From Cellulomonas sp. SLBN-39 (GTDB lineage: Bacteria; Actinomycetota; Actinomycetes; Actinomycetales; Cellulomonadaceae), in NCBI RefSeq assembly GCF_006715865.1, contig NZ_VFOA01000001.1:1798001-1862000 (forward strand): a stretch of 64,000 nucleotides of DNA, written 5' to 3'. This document shows, piece after piece, positions 45,233 through 53,094 of the stretch. The notes below the pieces were generated by a model that was not told the origin of the DNA, did no database searches, and was given only the letters and a program-made list of their open reading frames with translations. The position numbers and the translations under genes were made by a program. Positions within the stretch are counted from its first letter, which is position 1. Each line of letters begins with the position of its first letter.

Positions 45233-45985
45233 TCATGCCGTGGCGTGGGTCGCCTCCTCGATCAGGCTCGCGACGACGTCGGGGCGCGAGACCGTGACCG
45301 CGTGCGAGGCGTCGACCTCCACGACGTGGGACGACGCGCGCTCGGCCATGAACCGCTGCGCCGCGGCGGGCACGGCGAGGTCCTGGAGGGTGACGAGGGT
45401 CCACGACGGGGTCGTCCGCCACGCCGCCCGCGTCGCCGCTCCGGCGAGCGCCCCGCCGAGGATCGGTCGCTGCGTGACCGCCATGAGCGCCGCCACGTCG
45501 GCGGGGACGTCCGCCGCGAAGACGGCGTGGAACCTGTCGGGCTGGATGACGAGATCCTCGACGGTCGTGCCGTCGGGGCCGGGCACGGGCACCGCGTGCA
45601 GGGCCGGGCCCAGCTCGTTGCCCGGGTACTTCCCGGCGAGGTCGGCGGTGCTCTCGCCCTCGGCGAGCAGGAAGCTCGCGACGAACACCAGGGCCTTGAC
45701 CTGCGGGTGCCCGTGGGCGGCCTCGCTCATCACGCTGCCGCCGTAGGAGTGCCCGGCCAGGACGACCGGGCCGTCGAGGTCATCGAGGACGGCGCGCAGG
45801 TACGCCGCGTCGTCGTGCAGCGAGCGCAGCGGGTTGGCCGCCGCGACGACGGGGAACCCGGCCGTCCGCAGCCGGGTGACGACGCCGTTCCAGCTCGACG
45901 AGTCGGCGAAGGCGCCGTGCACGAGCACGACGGTGGGCAGGGTGCCGGGTGCGGCCCCCGCGGGGGAGGTGGTTGCGCTGGTCAT
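45233..45985 (-). CDS. Alpha/beta hydrolase
   Basis: 250 aa from ATG 45985 after GAGAGGA. VVLVHGAFADSSSWNGVV, nucleophile elbow LAGHSYGGSVMSEA, and His in VEVDASHAVTVSRPD. The HGAFADSSSW start is typical of the small hydrolases often found with MerR or SnoaL genes. Substrate unknown. It follows the SnoaL-like gene (46042) on the same strand by about 57 nt. Confidence 0.88.
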   Translation of the reverse strand: MTSATTSPAGAAPGTLPTVVLVHGAFADSSSWNGVVTRLRTAGFPVVAAANPLRSLHDDAAYLRAVLDDLDGPVVLAGHSYGGSVMSEAAHGHPQVKALVFVASFLLAEGESTADLAGKYPGNELGPALHAVPVPGPDGTTVEDLVIQPDRFHAVFAADVPADVAALMAVTQRPILGGALAGAATRAAWRTTPSWTLVTLQDLAVPAAAQRFMAERASSHVVEVDASHAVTVSRPDVVASLIEEATHATA

Positions 45986-46041
45986 GGGGTGGTCCTCTCG
46001 GTCGGGACGGGCGGGGACGCCCGGGTGTGGTGGTGCGGGGG

Positions 46042-46395
46042 TCAGGGGGCGATGACGAGCTCGGCGACCAGGTCGTCGTGCATGGTGAAGCGGTAGCCGA
46101 GGTCGACCACGCCGCCGGGGAAGTCGCCCTCGAGGTGGTACGTCACGAGCCAGTGCGTTCCGTCGACGCGCACGGCGCCGACGAGCTCGGTCGTGTAGGT
46201 GAACTCGCTGCCCGCGCGGGACAGGAAGCGCCGGACCTCGTCGGTGCCCTGGTAGGTCGTGCCGTCGTCGACGACCACGGCGGTCGGCGTGAAGACGCGC
46301 AGGGCGGCCTCGGTGTCGCGTGCGGCGTGCGCGGCGAGGTAGTCGCGGACGGTGGCGGGCAGGTCGTCGGGCCGGACGGGCGTCGGTGCGGTCAT
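46042..46395 (-). CDS. SnoaL-like (NTF2-fold) protein
   Basis: 117 aa. VRDYLAAHAARDTEAALRVFTPTAVVVDDGTTYQGTDEVRRFLSRAGSEFTYTTELV is the NTF2-like fold, ending VVDLGYRFTMHDDLVAELVIAP. CAGCCT (minus, 46407-46402) lies 6 nt before the ATG with TTGACC 19 bp before it: a MerR-type, leaderless promoter controlled by the divergent regulator. Leads the cluster that includes the hydrolase and the hypothetical protein. Confidence 0.85.
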   Translation of the reverse strand: MTAPTPVRPDDLPATVRDYLAAHAARDTEAALRVFTPTAVVVDDGTTYQGTDEVRRFLSRAGSEFTYTTELVGAVRVDGTHWLVTYHLEGDFPGGVVDLGYRFTMHDDLVAELVIAP

Positions 46396-46401
46396 GCGTC
46401 G

Positions 46402-46467
46402 AGGCTGGGGCGTCCCCGGCGGGGAGGGTCAAGCGGTGGACCCTCCCCCCGGGGGAGGGGGCACGAT
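46402..46467. promoter_or_regulatory. Divergent MerR-type promoters with 19-bp spacers
   Basis: Minus: TTGACC (46432-46427), 19 bp, CAGCCT (46407-46402), with CCCC-GGC-GGGG (46414-46424) in the spacer. Plus: TGGACC (46437-46442), 19 bp, CACGAT (46462-46467), with CCCTCCCCC/GGGGGAGGG arms (46441-46459) overlapping the spacer. A 19-bp spacer with an inverted repeat is the hallmark of MerR-activated promoters. Confidence 0.8.
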
Positions 46468-46473
46468 GGGTGG

Positions 46474-47271
46474 GTGCTGGCCATCGGAGAGTTCTCGCGC
46501 CTGACGCACCTCAGCGTGCGCACGCTGCGGCGGTACCACGACGCGGGGCTGCTCGAGCCGGCCGCCGTCGACGCCGAGACCGGCTACCGCGCGTACAGCC
46601 CGGACCAGATCCCGACCGCCCAGGTCATCCACCGCCTGCGGGAGCTCGACGTGCCGCTGGCCGAGATCGCGCAGATCCTGCGGTCCCCGGACCCGGCGAC
46701 CCGTGCCGGGCTGGTCGCCGACCACCTGCGACGGCTGGAGCACGAGCTGGACCGCACGCGCGCGGCCGTCACCTCGCTGCGGCGCCTGCTGCAGCCGGAG
46801 CCCGCGCCGCTCCGCGTCGAGCTGCGCCCGGTCCCTGCCACCGAGGTGGCGGCGGTCGCGGGCCACGTCGCCCACGACGACGTCCTCGCCTGGTACGCCG
46901 GCGCGATGGCCGAGCTGGACGTCGCGGTCGACGCCCCGACCGGCGCCCCGGGCGGCTTGTACGACAACGCGCTGTTCGAGGACGGCCGGGGCCACGTGCT
47001 CGTCTACCGGCCCACCGCCCGGCCGCCGCGCGTCGGGCGCGTCCACCCCACGACGCTCCCGGCCGTGGAGCTCGCCGTCACGACCCACGTCGGCGAGCAC
47101 GACGACATCGACGTGACCTACGGCGAGCTCGGCGCGTGGGTGGTGGCCAACACGCTCGCCGTGGCCGGGCCCGTGCGGGAGACGTACCTCGTCGGCCCGC
47201 GGGACACCCCGGACCCGTCGGCATGGCGCACCGAGATCGGCTGGCCGGTCTTCCGCATGTCCGCGTCGTGA
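46474..47271 (+). CDS. MerR-family regulator with GyrI-like domain
   Basis: 265 aa from GTG 46474, 6 nt after a CACGAT -10, so leaderless. N-terminal AIGEFSRLTHLSVRTLRRYHDAGLLEPAAVDAETGYRAYSPDQIPTAQVIHRLRELDVPLAEIAQIL is the MerR winged helix and coiled coil; residues 110 onward (VELRPVPATEVAAVAGHV...TLPAVELAVTTHVGEHDDIDVTYGELGAWV) resemble the GyrI-like ligand domain. It senses probably a hydrophobic or cationic drug. Divergent to the SnoaL/hydrolase cluster. Confidence 0.9.
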   Translation: MLAIGEFSRLTHLSVRTLRRYHDAGLLEPAAVDAETGYRAYSPDQIPTAQVIHRLRELDVPLAEIAQILRSPDPATRAGLVADHLRRLEHELDRTRAAVTSLRRLLQPEPAPLRVELRPVPATEVAAVAGHVAHDDVLAWYAGAMAELDVAVDAPTGAPGGLYDNALFEDGRGHVLVYRPTARPPRVGRVHPTTLPAVELAVTTHVGEHDDIDVTYGELGAWVVANTLAVAGPVRETYLVGPRDTPDPSAWRTEIGWPVFRMSAS

Positions 47272-47317
47272 CCGCCCGGCGCTGATCACCGGCCCGGCGG
47301 TCGGCCATGCGCTGCGG

Positions 47318-48070
47318 TCAGGTGGCCAGGGGCGTCCGCGCGTCGACCGGCGGGCCGAACTCCGTGCGGACGCCGCGGGAGAACAGCACCGAGTCCGGCG
47401 GCCGGACCGCGGTCCCCGGCAGCCCGCACGCGGCGACGAGCCGGTCGTCCAGCGTGAGCAGCTCGGCGGTGAGCAGCGGCCACGTCTCGTGCCGGTTGCG
47501 CAGGTAGAGCGTGCGGCCGAACGCACGTGTGTGCAGCCCCCAGCGCGCGGTGAGGAACTCCGCCAGCGGGTCGCCGGGCGGCAGCGGCTCGCCCGGTCGC
47601 ACCACGACGTGCGTCGACGCGTCCCGCGGCCCGGGCCACCGCCGCCGCGACGAGTAGGTGATCACGCCGTCGGCCTCGGTCACCCGCATCCGCGCCCACG
47701 TGTACGGCAGCGCGAACACCCCGCGCGCCCCCAGCACGAACGCCAGCCGGGACGCCTCCAGCGTCAGGAAGACGACGCCCCGGCGGCCCTGCTCGTCGAC
47801 CGAGTAGAGGCGGACGTTCGTCTCGGGGAACGTGCCGACCCACGGCAGCCCGGGCCCGCGCGCGGCACCGGCGCCGACCATGCGGAACGGCACGAGCCCC
47901 ACCCAGCTCGACCCGTCGTGCACGTCCGGCCGCGTGCCGGGCGGCATGAACGGGGCGACGACCTCGGGCGCGACCCGCCAGTGCACGAACGTCAGGTCGC
48001 GCCACCACTGGCCCATGATCGGCCGACCGGCCATCTCCGGCGCCGTCACGGTCACGGGCTGCGGCTCCAT
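47318..48070 (-). CDS. DUF2071 (YqjF-like) protein
   Basis: 250 aa from ATG 48070; CATAGT is 6 nt upstream. QWWRDLTFVHWRVAPEVVAPFMPPGTRPDVHDGSSWVGLVPFRM, FPETNVRLY, VFFLTLEASRLAFVLGAR-type and FLTARWGLHTRAFGRTLYLRNRHETWPL are the conserved blocks. Widespread, uncharacterised. Confidence 0.9.
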   Translation of the reverse strand: MEPQPVTVTAPEMAGRPIMGQWWRDLTFVHWRVAPEVVAPFMPPGTRPDVHDGSSWVGLVPFRMVGAGAARGPGLPWVGTFPETNVRLYSVDEQGRRGVVFLTLEASRLAFVLGARGVFALPYTWARMRVTEADGVITYSSRRRWPGPRDASTHVVVRPGEPLPPGDPLAEFLTARWGLHTRAFGRTLYLRNRHETWPLLTAELLTLDDRLVAACGLPGTAVRPPDSVLFSRGVRTEFGPPVDARTPLAT

Positions 48071-48112
48071 GGCCACACTATGCACCCGACCGACGACGAG
48101 CCGGGCCCGGCG

Positions 48113-48628
48113 TCAGGCCGGCCCTCCGCGCGGCGGCGCCAGCGCGTAGAAGCCGCCGCCCTCGGGGTCCTGCACCGCGTCGACGAGCGTGTCCAGCGGG
48201 AGTGTGAGAGCCCGCGCGAGCCGTGCGGCATGGTGGCGCCTCATGCCGCTGGCCACGAGGCGCCCAGCACCTGACGCGTCGACGAGGGCCCACCCGTCGG
48301 GCCGCTCGACCAACGCGAGGTCACCCGCCGCGGCGTTCACCGTTCCCGCCCACAGGTCCAGGAGCGCGAGACCGTGGCCGTCCCGCCACGCGTTCGCGAG
48401 GGTGACGACGACGAAGGCGTCCAGCACGTGCCCGTCCGAGGTGAGCACCACGGCGTCGCGGGGCGCCCCGCGCACGACCCGTCGGACCACCAGGACCTCG
48501 CCGTCACGTGCGACGTGATGGTCCTGCTCGCCGTCTCCCACGACGAGCACATCGCCGTCGACGTCCACCCCGCACGGCACGGACATCACGAAGTCGACGG
48601 TCCGTGGGTCGAGACGTGGCACGGTCAC
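48113..48628 (-). CDS. Putative immunity protein, Imm61/TNT-antitoxin-like copy A
   Basis: 171 aa from GTG 48628 (GGAG about 7 nt upstream). DVLVVGDGEQDHHVARDGEVLVVRRVVRGAPRDAVVLTSDGHVLDAFVVVTLANAWRDGHGL parallels the gene at 49114 (VQLFVLQEGEDLVVERVSRGAP...YLVAWIGDAWRESR) and ends with a similar ARLARALTLPLDTLVDAV/RLAALLAHDLDTLVASY. Last gene of the toxin operon. The immunity role is inferred from location and paralogy. Confidence 0.6.
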   Translation of the reverse strand: MTVPRLDPRTVDFVMSVPCGVDVDGDVLVVGDGEQDHHVARDGEVLVVRRVVRGAPRDAVVLTSDGHVLDAFVVVTLANAWRDGHGLALLDLWAGTVNAAAGDLALVERPDGWALVDASGAGRLVASGMRRHHAARLARALTLPLDTLVDAVQDPEGGGFYALAPPRGGPA

Positions 48629-48644
48629 CGTGCGCTCCGGTGGG

Positions 48645-49025
48645 TCACAGCCGGACCCCGGCGGGATCGACGTCCGCGGCGGGCCACACCACGCCGCCGT
48701 CGTCGACGACCCAGGCCTGGTAGGGCAGGAGCGCTGCCATCCTGGCGACCGATGACGCAAACAGGTCCTCCCACCGGCACTCCACCGAGACGGCGACCGC
48801 GGCGCTCAGGTCGGGCGCGGGGCCGGGCCCGCGGTGCTCGAACGGTCCTTCCCGCCAGTCGGCGGCGTGCTTCGGGTCCAGCTGACCGAAGATCGTCACC
48901 AACCGGCCCTGGTCGTCACGGAGCTGCGCGGCGTGCTCCCGCACGTCCGCACCCAGGGTCGCCGCGGCACGCCACAGGTCCTCCTCGAACGAGTCCTCCG
49001 TCGAGACCAGGTAGGCGGACTTCAT
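48645..49025 (-). CDS. Hypothetical protein in the toxin operon
   Basis: 126 aa. MKSAYLVSTEDSFEEDLWRAAATLGADVREHAAQLRDDQGRLVTIFGQLDP, then VECRWEDLFASSVARMAALLPYQAWVVDDGGVVWPA. Small, acidic, soluble. No known family; short size and position among the putative immunity genes suggest a related role. Confidence 0.55.
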   Translation of the reverse strand: MKSAYLVSTEDSFEEDLWRAAATLGADVREHAAQLRDDQGRLVTIFGQLDPKHAADWREGPFEHRGPGPAPDLSAAVAVSVECRWEDLFASSVARMAALLPYQAWVVDDGGVVWPAADVDPAGVRL

Positions 49026-49113
49026 GACAGCTCCTCGCCCATGTCGTCAGCATGCCTCTCGACCCCGGCTTCGCCCACCACAGCCGGTGACGCCTCGGCC
49101 CCAGCCGGCTCTC

Positions 49114-49599
49114 TCATGCGGTCGCGAGTGCGGGGCGTCCCGCAGGTTCACGGTAAGAGGCGACCAAGGTGTCCAGGTCGTGCGCGAGCAGCGCCGCCAG
49201 GCGGCGAGCTGCGCCCACGTTCAGGTGCGTGGCGGTGCAGGTGCGTCCGTCCTGCGTCCAGGTGAGCGTCGCGTCCCAGTTCTCCCCCTGGACGACCGCG
49301 GCGTCGCGCGCCGTCGTCGAGGCGTCGACAAGGGCTCGCGGCATGTGCCGGCTCTCGCGCCATGCGTCGCCGATCCAGGCGACGAGATATCGCTCGATCG
49401 CGGCACGCTCACGCGTCCGTAGCTGCGTGCCGGCAGGAGCGCCGCGGCTGACGCGTTCGACGACGAGGTCCTCGCCCTCCTGGAGCACGAACAACTGGAC
49501 CTCCGACTCGCCCACCAGCAGGCGGTGATCGGGCTCGACCTGCCAGACCAGCCCCGCCTCGTGGGCGAGTGCGGCGAGGCCCGGGTCGAGGACTGTCAT
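49114..49599 (-). CDS. Putative immunity protein, Imm61/TNT-antitoxin-like copy B
   Basis: 161 aa. Features in order: LAHEAGLVWQVEPDHRLLVGESEVQLFVLQEGEDLVVERVSRGAPAGTQL, a helix ERAAIERYLVAWIGDAWRESRHMPRAL, and WTQDGRTCTATHLNVGAARRLAALLAHDLDTLVASY. The ERxSRG...WR..R arrangement recalls Imm61-type immunity proteins. Paralogous to 48113. Part of the minus-strand toxin operon. Confidence 0.65.
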   Translation of the reverse strand: MTVLDPGLAALAHEAGLVWQVEPDHRLLVGESEVQLFVLQEGEDLVVERVSRGAPAGTQLRTRERAAIERYLVAWIGDAWRESRHMPRALVDASTTARDAAVVQGENWDATLTWTQDGRTCTATHLNVGAARRLAALLAHDLDTLVASYREPAGRPALATA

Positions 49600-49654
49600 C
49601 GCAGAGCTACGACGCGGTGGGGAGTCGCCTGTGGGCGGACCGCGGCTACGGCCG

Positions 49655-50005
49655 TCACGACCTGAGCAGGCTGTCGTGGAGCCGCACGCCCGCCGGCGTC
49701 ACCGTGGCGCTGAGCGTGCCCGTGACGCCGTCGCTGTGCGACGTGATCGTCACGTGGTGTCCGTCGCCCTGCGAGTCCACCTTCACGCTGTCGACCGTCT
49801 CTCGGCTGATCTCGACGAGGACGTCCGAGCCCAGCTCCCAGACGAGGTGCGCCGACGCGGCGACCGTGTCCCAGGTCACGGTCACGGTCCCGCTGCTCGT
49901 GCCGTCGAAGGTGACCGAGCGCACCCACGGCTCCTCGCCTTCCTCGGGCTCCAGGCCGAGCGACGCGAGATGGTCGTCGTTTGGTGCGGCAAGAGGTGCG
50001 GCCAC
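49655..50005 (-). CDS. Hypothetical small protein in the toxin operon
   Basis: 116 aa from GTG 50005, which has GAGGAG 5 nt upstream; the upstream ATG 50044 has none. EPWVRSVTFDGTSSGTVTVTWDTVAASAHLVWELGSDVLVEISRETVDSVKVDSQGDGHHVTITSHS is beta-rich. No family recognised; candidate immunity or accessory protein. Confidence 0.55.
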   Translation of the reverse strand: MAAPLAAPNDDHLASLGLEPEEGEEPWVRSVTFDGTSSGTVTVTWDTVAASAHLVWELGSDVLVEISRETVDSVKVDSQGDGHHVTITSHSDGVTGTLSATVTPAGVRLHDSLLRS

Positions 50006-50027
50006 GGCTTCTCCTCGCGCGCATCGT

Positions 50028-50285
50028 TCACGCTTCGTCGGCATGGCGTGACAGCACTCGTCGTTCGAAGTCGAGCGCCGCCGTGGGGGTGATCGGCTGG
50101 ACGTCCTTCTCGTACATGTTGAGCCGCACGAGCGCGAGAATCCCCGTGCTCTCCCACGTCCCGTCAGCGCGGAGGATCTCCTCCTCCATCCCGTCAGGCG
50201 TCCCGCGCCTGCGGATGACAGCGCGAGGACGATCGTTGTCGTCTCCGTCCCACAGCACGGCGAAGTACTCGGTCTCGGATGTCAT
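50028..50285 (-). CDS. Small hypothetical protein coupled to the toxin (candidate antitoxin)
   Basis: 85 aa from ATG 50285, GGAGA upstream; ATG overlaps the toxin stop (ATGA). SETEYFAVLWDGDDNDRPRAVIRRRGTPDGMEEEILRADGTWESTGILALVRLNMYEKDVQPI. The direct coupling makes it the first candidate for the cognate immunity protein. Confidence 0.6.
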   Translation of the reverse strand: MTSETEYFAVLWDGDDNDRPRAVIRRRGTPDGMEEEILRADGTWESTGILALVRLNMYEKDVQPITPTAALDFERRVLSRHADEA

Positions 50286-51976
50286 GGGATCTCCGGTGCA
50301 GTGATCGTGCGTGCGTCGGGCGGGGTCGGGACTGTGTCGAAGAGCCGCTGCATCTCTGCCTCCAGCCGCGCTCGGTCGTGCGCGCTCAGGTTCGGGAGCC
50401 GGAGCTGCTCGTACAGGTCGTGCCCGCGCATCTTCACGTCGAAGCTTGTCGGAGTGTGGAACTGCAGCTCGAACACCTGCCCGTCGGGTGACCGCCAGGC
50501 ACTGTTGATTCCCTGGTAGCCCGGTTGGCCGAACGTGTTCTTCCACGAGACGGGTGTGAAGCCTGCCTCTGTGAGCTGATCGGTCACATCGTCGACTCCT
50601 TGTGCGAAGTGCTCGTCGGGAACCTGCGCCGTGTATCGGACCGCGTCCTTGATCCGGGCGACCGCCCCGGCGACGTCTCGGGGCGGTGCGTCGTCCGCCA
50701 GGTCCGTCGCGATCTTTCGGTAGAGAGAGTCCTCACCCTTCAACCGGAACTCAAGTCCCGGCATGGTCGCACCGTCGACGCCACTCAGCATGCGTTGCAG
50801 GTCAGCCGTGATCGTCGGTTCGTGCTGAGCAGCAGAGCCGAGAAGATCGTCGACTGCAGCTACCTCGTCGCCGGAGAGTCGGAGCCCGTTGGGCCCGACC
50901 CACTCCGACTGATGCGGAGCGCCACCGCGCGAGGACAACCAGTCGTCGAGTCGGCGTCGCCAGGATGCGGGTAGGTGCTTGACGGCCTTCTGGAGGATCT
51001 TGCCGACGACGCCGACGCCGAGCAGGGAGGTCGCGGCCAGGCCGAGCTCGAGGGTGCCGAGCCGGACGAGGTCCTGGCCGTCGATCGTGCCCTCGCCCCA
51101 GTCGGCGACGACGTCGAGGAAGTCCCCGACCGAGACGAGGGTGAACCCGACGCCGAGGATCTTCAGGCCGAACGTGGCCCCGGCGGCTGCGCCGGCGACC
51201 CCGCCGGGTACTCCGGCGACCCCGCCGAGCAGGGTTCCCGCCGCGAAGCCGCCGAGTGCGCCGACGACGCCGAGGACGACCGTCAGGACCGCCCCGACCG
51301 CGACCAGGACCCACCCGACGATCTGGAGGGCGTCGGCCAGGAAGCGGAAGCCCGCGACGTGCCGGCCGACGAGCTCACGGACGTTGGCCAGGTTCTCGTC
51401 GATCCACGAGCCGAGGTCCGCGGTGGTCGTCTCCCACCAGTCGCCGATCGCGGCGCCGGCCTCGGTGACCGTCTGCCACGCCTGCCCGGCGGTGTCGGCG
51501 ACCCAGTCCGCACCGTCGGCGACCGCGCCGGACACGTCGTCCCACCGGTCGGAGAACCAGTCGCCGATCCCGCGCGAGTCCGCGGCGGCCTGCTCGTCGG
51601 CGGCGATGTCGCCGGGGCTGGTCGCGGCCCAGGTCAGGGTCGTGCCACCGTCGTCGAACGGTGCGGTCCCGAACGGCAGGGCGACCGGGGCGGGGTCCAC
51701 GTCCAGCACCGGCAGTGGCCGACCCAGGGCGCCGCCGTAGCGCAGGTCCTCCAGCGCCCGCGCCCGGTCCAGGTGGGTCTCGACCACCGGCAGCACGTGG
51801 GTGCCCAGGCGGTCCCCGGCGCCCAGCACGTCGTCGAACCCCGACGTCGGCACGCCCAGCGCCAGCGCCCGGGACCGCAACGAGGCCCAGTCCGCGTCGA
51901 CCGTGTCGCGCACCGCGGCCACGTCGCCGCGCACGCCGGCGACCGCCTCGGCGCTGACCTCCACGACCCGCGTCAT
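50282..51976 (-). CDS. Polymorphic toxin with RelA/SpoT-like C-terminal domain
   Basis: 564 aa, ATGA overlap with the WXG-like gene. N-terminus (1-75) is a WXG/ESX-type helical module; 150-200 has Trp-rich repeats (DWFSDRWDD, DWWETTTADLGSWID); 210-330 holds hydrophobic, Gly-rich segments likely to insert in membranes. Residues 408-520 resemble alarmone synthetases: EFRLKGEDSLYRKI (R411, K413, S417, K421; as RxK..DSL..K), KDAVRYTAQVP, GYQGINSAW (for GYRSxH) and FELQFHTPTSFDVK (for ExQxRT). This suggests pyrophosphorylation of ATP/GTP or tRNA in the target cell. Bases in the C-terminal part look less GC-rich than the N-terminal part. Confidence 0.78.
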   Translation of the reverse strand: MTRVVEVSAEAVAGVRGDVAAVRDTVDADWASLRSRALALGVPTSGFDDVLGAGDRLGTHVLPVVETHLDRARALEDLRYGGALGRPLPVLDVDPAPVALPFGTAPFDDGGTTLTWAATSPGDIAADEQAAADSRGIGDWFSDRWDDVSGAVADGADWVADTAGQAWQTVTEAGAAIGDWWETTTADLGSWIDENLANVRELVGRHVAGFRFLADALQIVGWVLVAVGAVLTVVLGVVGALGGFAAGTLLGGVAGVPGGVAGAAAGATFGLKILGVGFTLVSVGDFLDVVADWGEGTIDGQDLVRLGTLELGLAATSLLGVGVVGKILQKAVKHLPASWRRRLDDWLSSRGGAPHQSEWVGPNGLRLSGDEVAAVDDLLGSAAQHEPTITADLQRMLSGVDGATMPGLEFRLKGEDSLYRKIATDLADDAPPRDVAGAVARIKDAVRYTAQVPDEHFAQGVDDVTDQLTEAGFTPVSWKNTFGQPGYQGINSAWRSPDGQVFELQFHTPTSFDVKMRGHDLYEQLRLPNLSAHDRARLEAEMQRLFDTVPTPPDARTITAPEIP

Positions 51977-52278
51977 CGCCCGGCCCTGCGCTCGGCGTCC
52001 TGCTCGTCCTGCGCGCGTCCCAGCGCACGCTCGGCGTGCTGGAGGTCGTCCAGCACGGCCTGCTCAGCGCGCTCCAGCCCGGCGTCCAGCTGCGCGCCGA
52101 CCGGGATCAGCTCGTCGTGGTGCAGGCGGTGCGCGGCCGTACCGGTCCAGCTGCCCGGTGCCCCCACCGCCGAGGTCGCCCGCCGCAACGAGGGCACGTC
52201 GGCGCGGGCGGCGCGCACCGCGGACAGCAGCGCCCGCAGCTCGTCGACGCGACGCTCGGCGGCCTCGACCGACGCCAT
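51973..52278 (-). CDS. WXG100-like small protein
   Basis: 101 aa from ATG 52278 after GGGAGGG. Two helices around a Gly-Ser-Trp-Thr-Gly hinge (VGAPGSWTGTAAHRLHHDEL), and length of about 100, as in WXG100 proteins. Overlaps the toxin start (ATGA). Likely secreted by a type VII (ESX-like) system together with the toxin; no ESX machinery is in this window. Confidence 0.72.
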   Translation of the reverse strand: MASVEAAERRVDELRALLSAVRAARADVPSLRRATSAVGAPGSWTGTAAHRLHHDELIPVGAQLDAGLERAEQAVLDDLQHAERALGRAQDEQDAERRAGR

Positions 52279-52404
52279 GGTGACCCTCCCGCTGCTCGAC
52301 CGACCCGGGGGAACATACCCGGCGCCCGCGCTGCCCGGTCGGGACATCCACAGCAGCGCACGAGGCGCCGCACGCCACGGGAGGGCGTGGTTAGGCTGCG
52401 CGTC

Positions 52405-53034
52405 GTGACCACCGCCCGCCGTCCGTCGCGACCGACGACGCCCGTCGGCACCGCGGCGCGACCACCCTTCGGGTTCACCGTGCGGGCGCCGGCGGGGTGG
52501 CAGGCGCTGCGCGGCGACGCCCCGTCCCTGGCGGACGACCTGCTTGCCCTGGTCGCGCGGACCCCGCTGTGGCAGGAGCTCGACGACCGGCGCCGTGGGG
52601 GCCTGGGCCACCTGCTGCACGGCATCGCGCGGGCCAGCGCGGCCACCGGCGCCGTCGCCACCCTGTTGCGCCTGCCCGCTGCAGCCGCGTCGGACGAGGA
52701 GCCCGAGGTCTCGGCGATCAGCCTGACCTGGATGCGTACCGCCCCGGTACGCGCCGACCTCGACCTCGCACGCCTCGTGCTGCGGGAGGGGGAACCCGTC
52801 GCCACGGGGCTGGGACCCGGGCTCGTCGCGGTGCACGGACGCACGACCGTGACCGGTGGCGAGCAGCACACCGTCCAGGTGGGAGTGCCCGTGCCGGACT
52901 CGGTCTGGCTGGCCGTCCTGACGGGCACGACGTCGGGCGTGCGGCACGTCCCGGCCCTGACGGAGGCCGTGCTCGCCGTGGCGGCGAGCCTGCAGGTCGA
53001 CCGCCCGCCGCGGGCCGCACCGGCCACTTCGTGA
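52405..53034 (+). CDS. Hypothetical protein, 209 aa
   Basis: TAGGCT (52392-52397) is 7 nt before GTG 52405, so leaderless. RPPFGFTVRAPAGWQALRGDAPSLADDLLALVARTPLWQEL and GEQHTVQVGVPVPDSVWLAVLTGTTS...LTEAVLAVAASLQVD. Proteins of this shape accompany WXG/ESX loci; divergent to the toxin operon. No domain recognised. Confidence 0.6.
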   Translation: MTTARRPSRPTTPVGTAARPPFGFTVRAPAGWQALRGDAPSLADDLLALVARTPLWQELDDRRRGGLGHLLHGIARASAATGAVATLLRLPAAAASDEEPEVSAISLTWMRTAPVRADLDLARLVLREGEPVATGLGPGLVAVHGRTTVTGGEQHTVQVGVPVPDSVWLAVLTGTTSGVRHVPALTEAVLAVAASLQVDRPPRAAPATS

Positions 53035-53094
53035 CACCGTGCCGTCGGGCCGACCACGGAGGTGGACGGACGCGACCCGGAGAAGGAGACGCCC

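Noticed and set aside
50028..52278. LXG toxin of the ADP-ribosyltransferase or nuclease class
   Set aside because: The C-terminus lacks the H-Y-E or nuclease motifs and instead matches the alarmone-synthetase layout.
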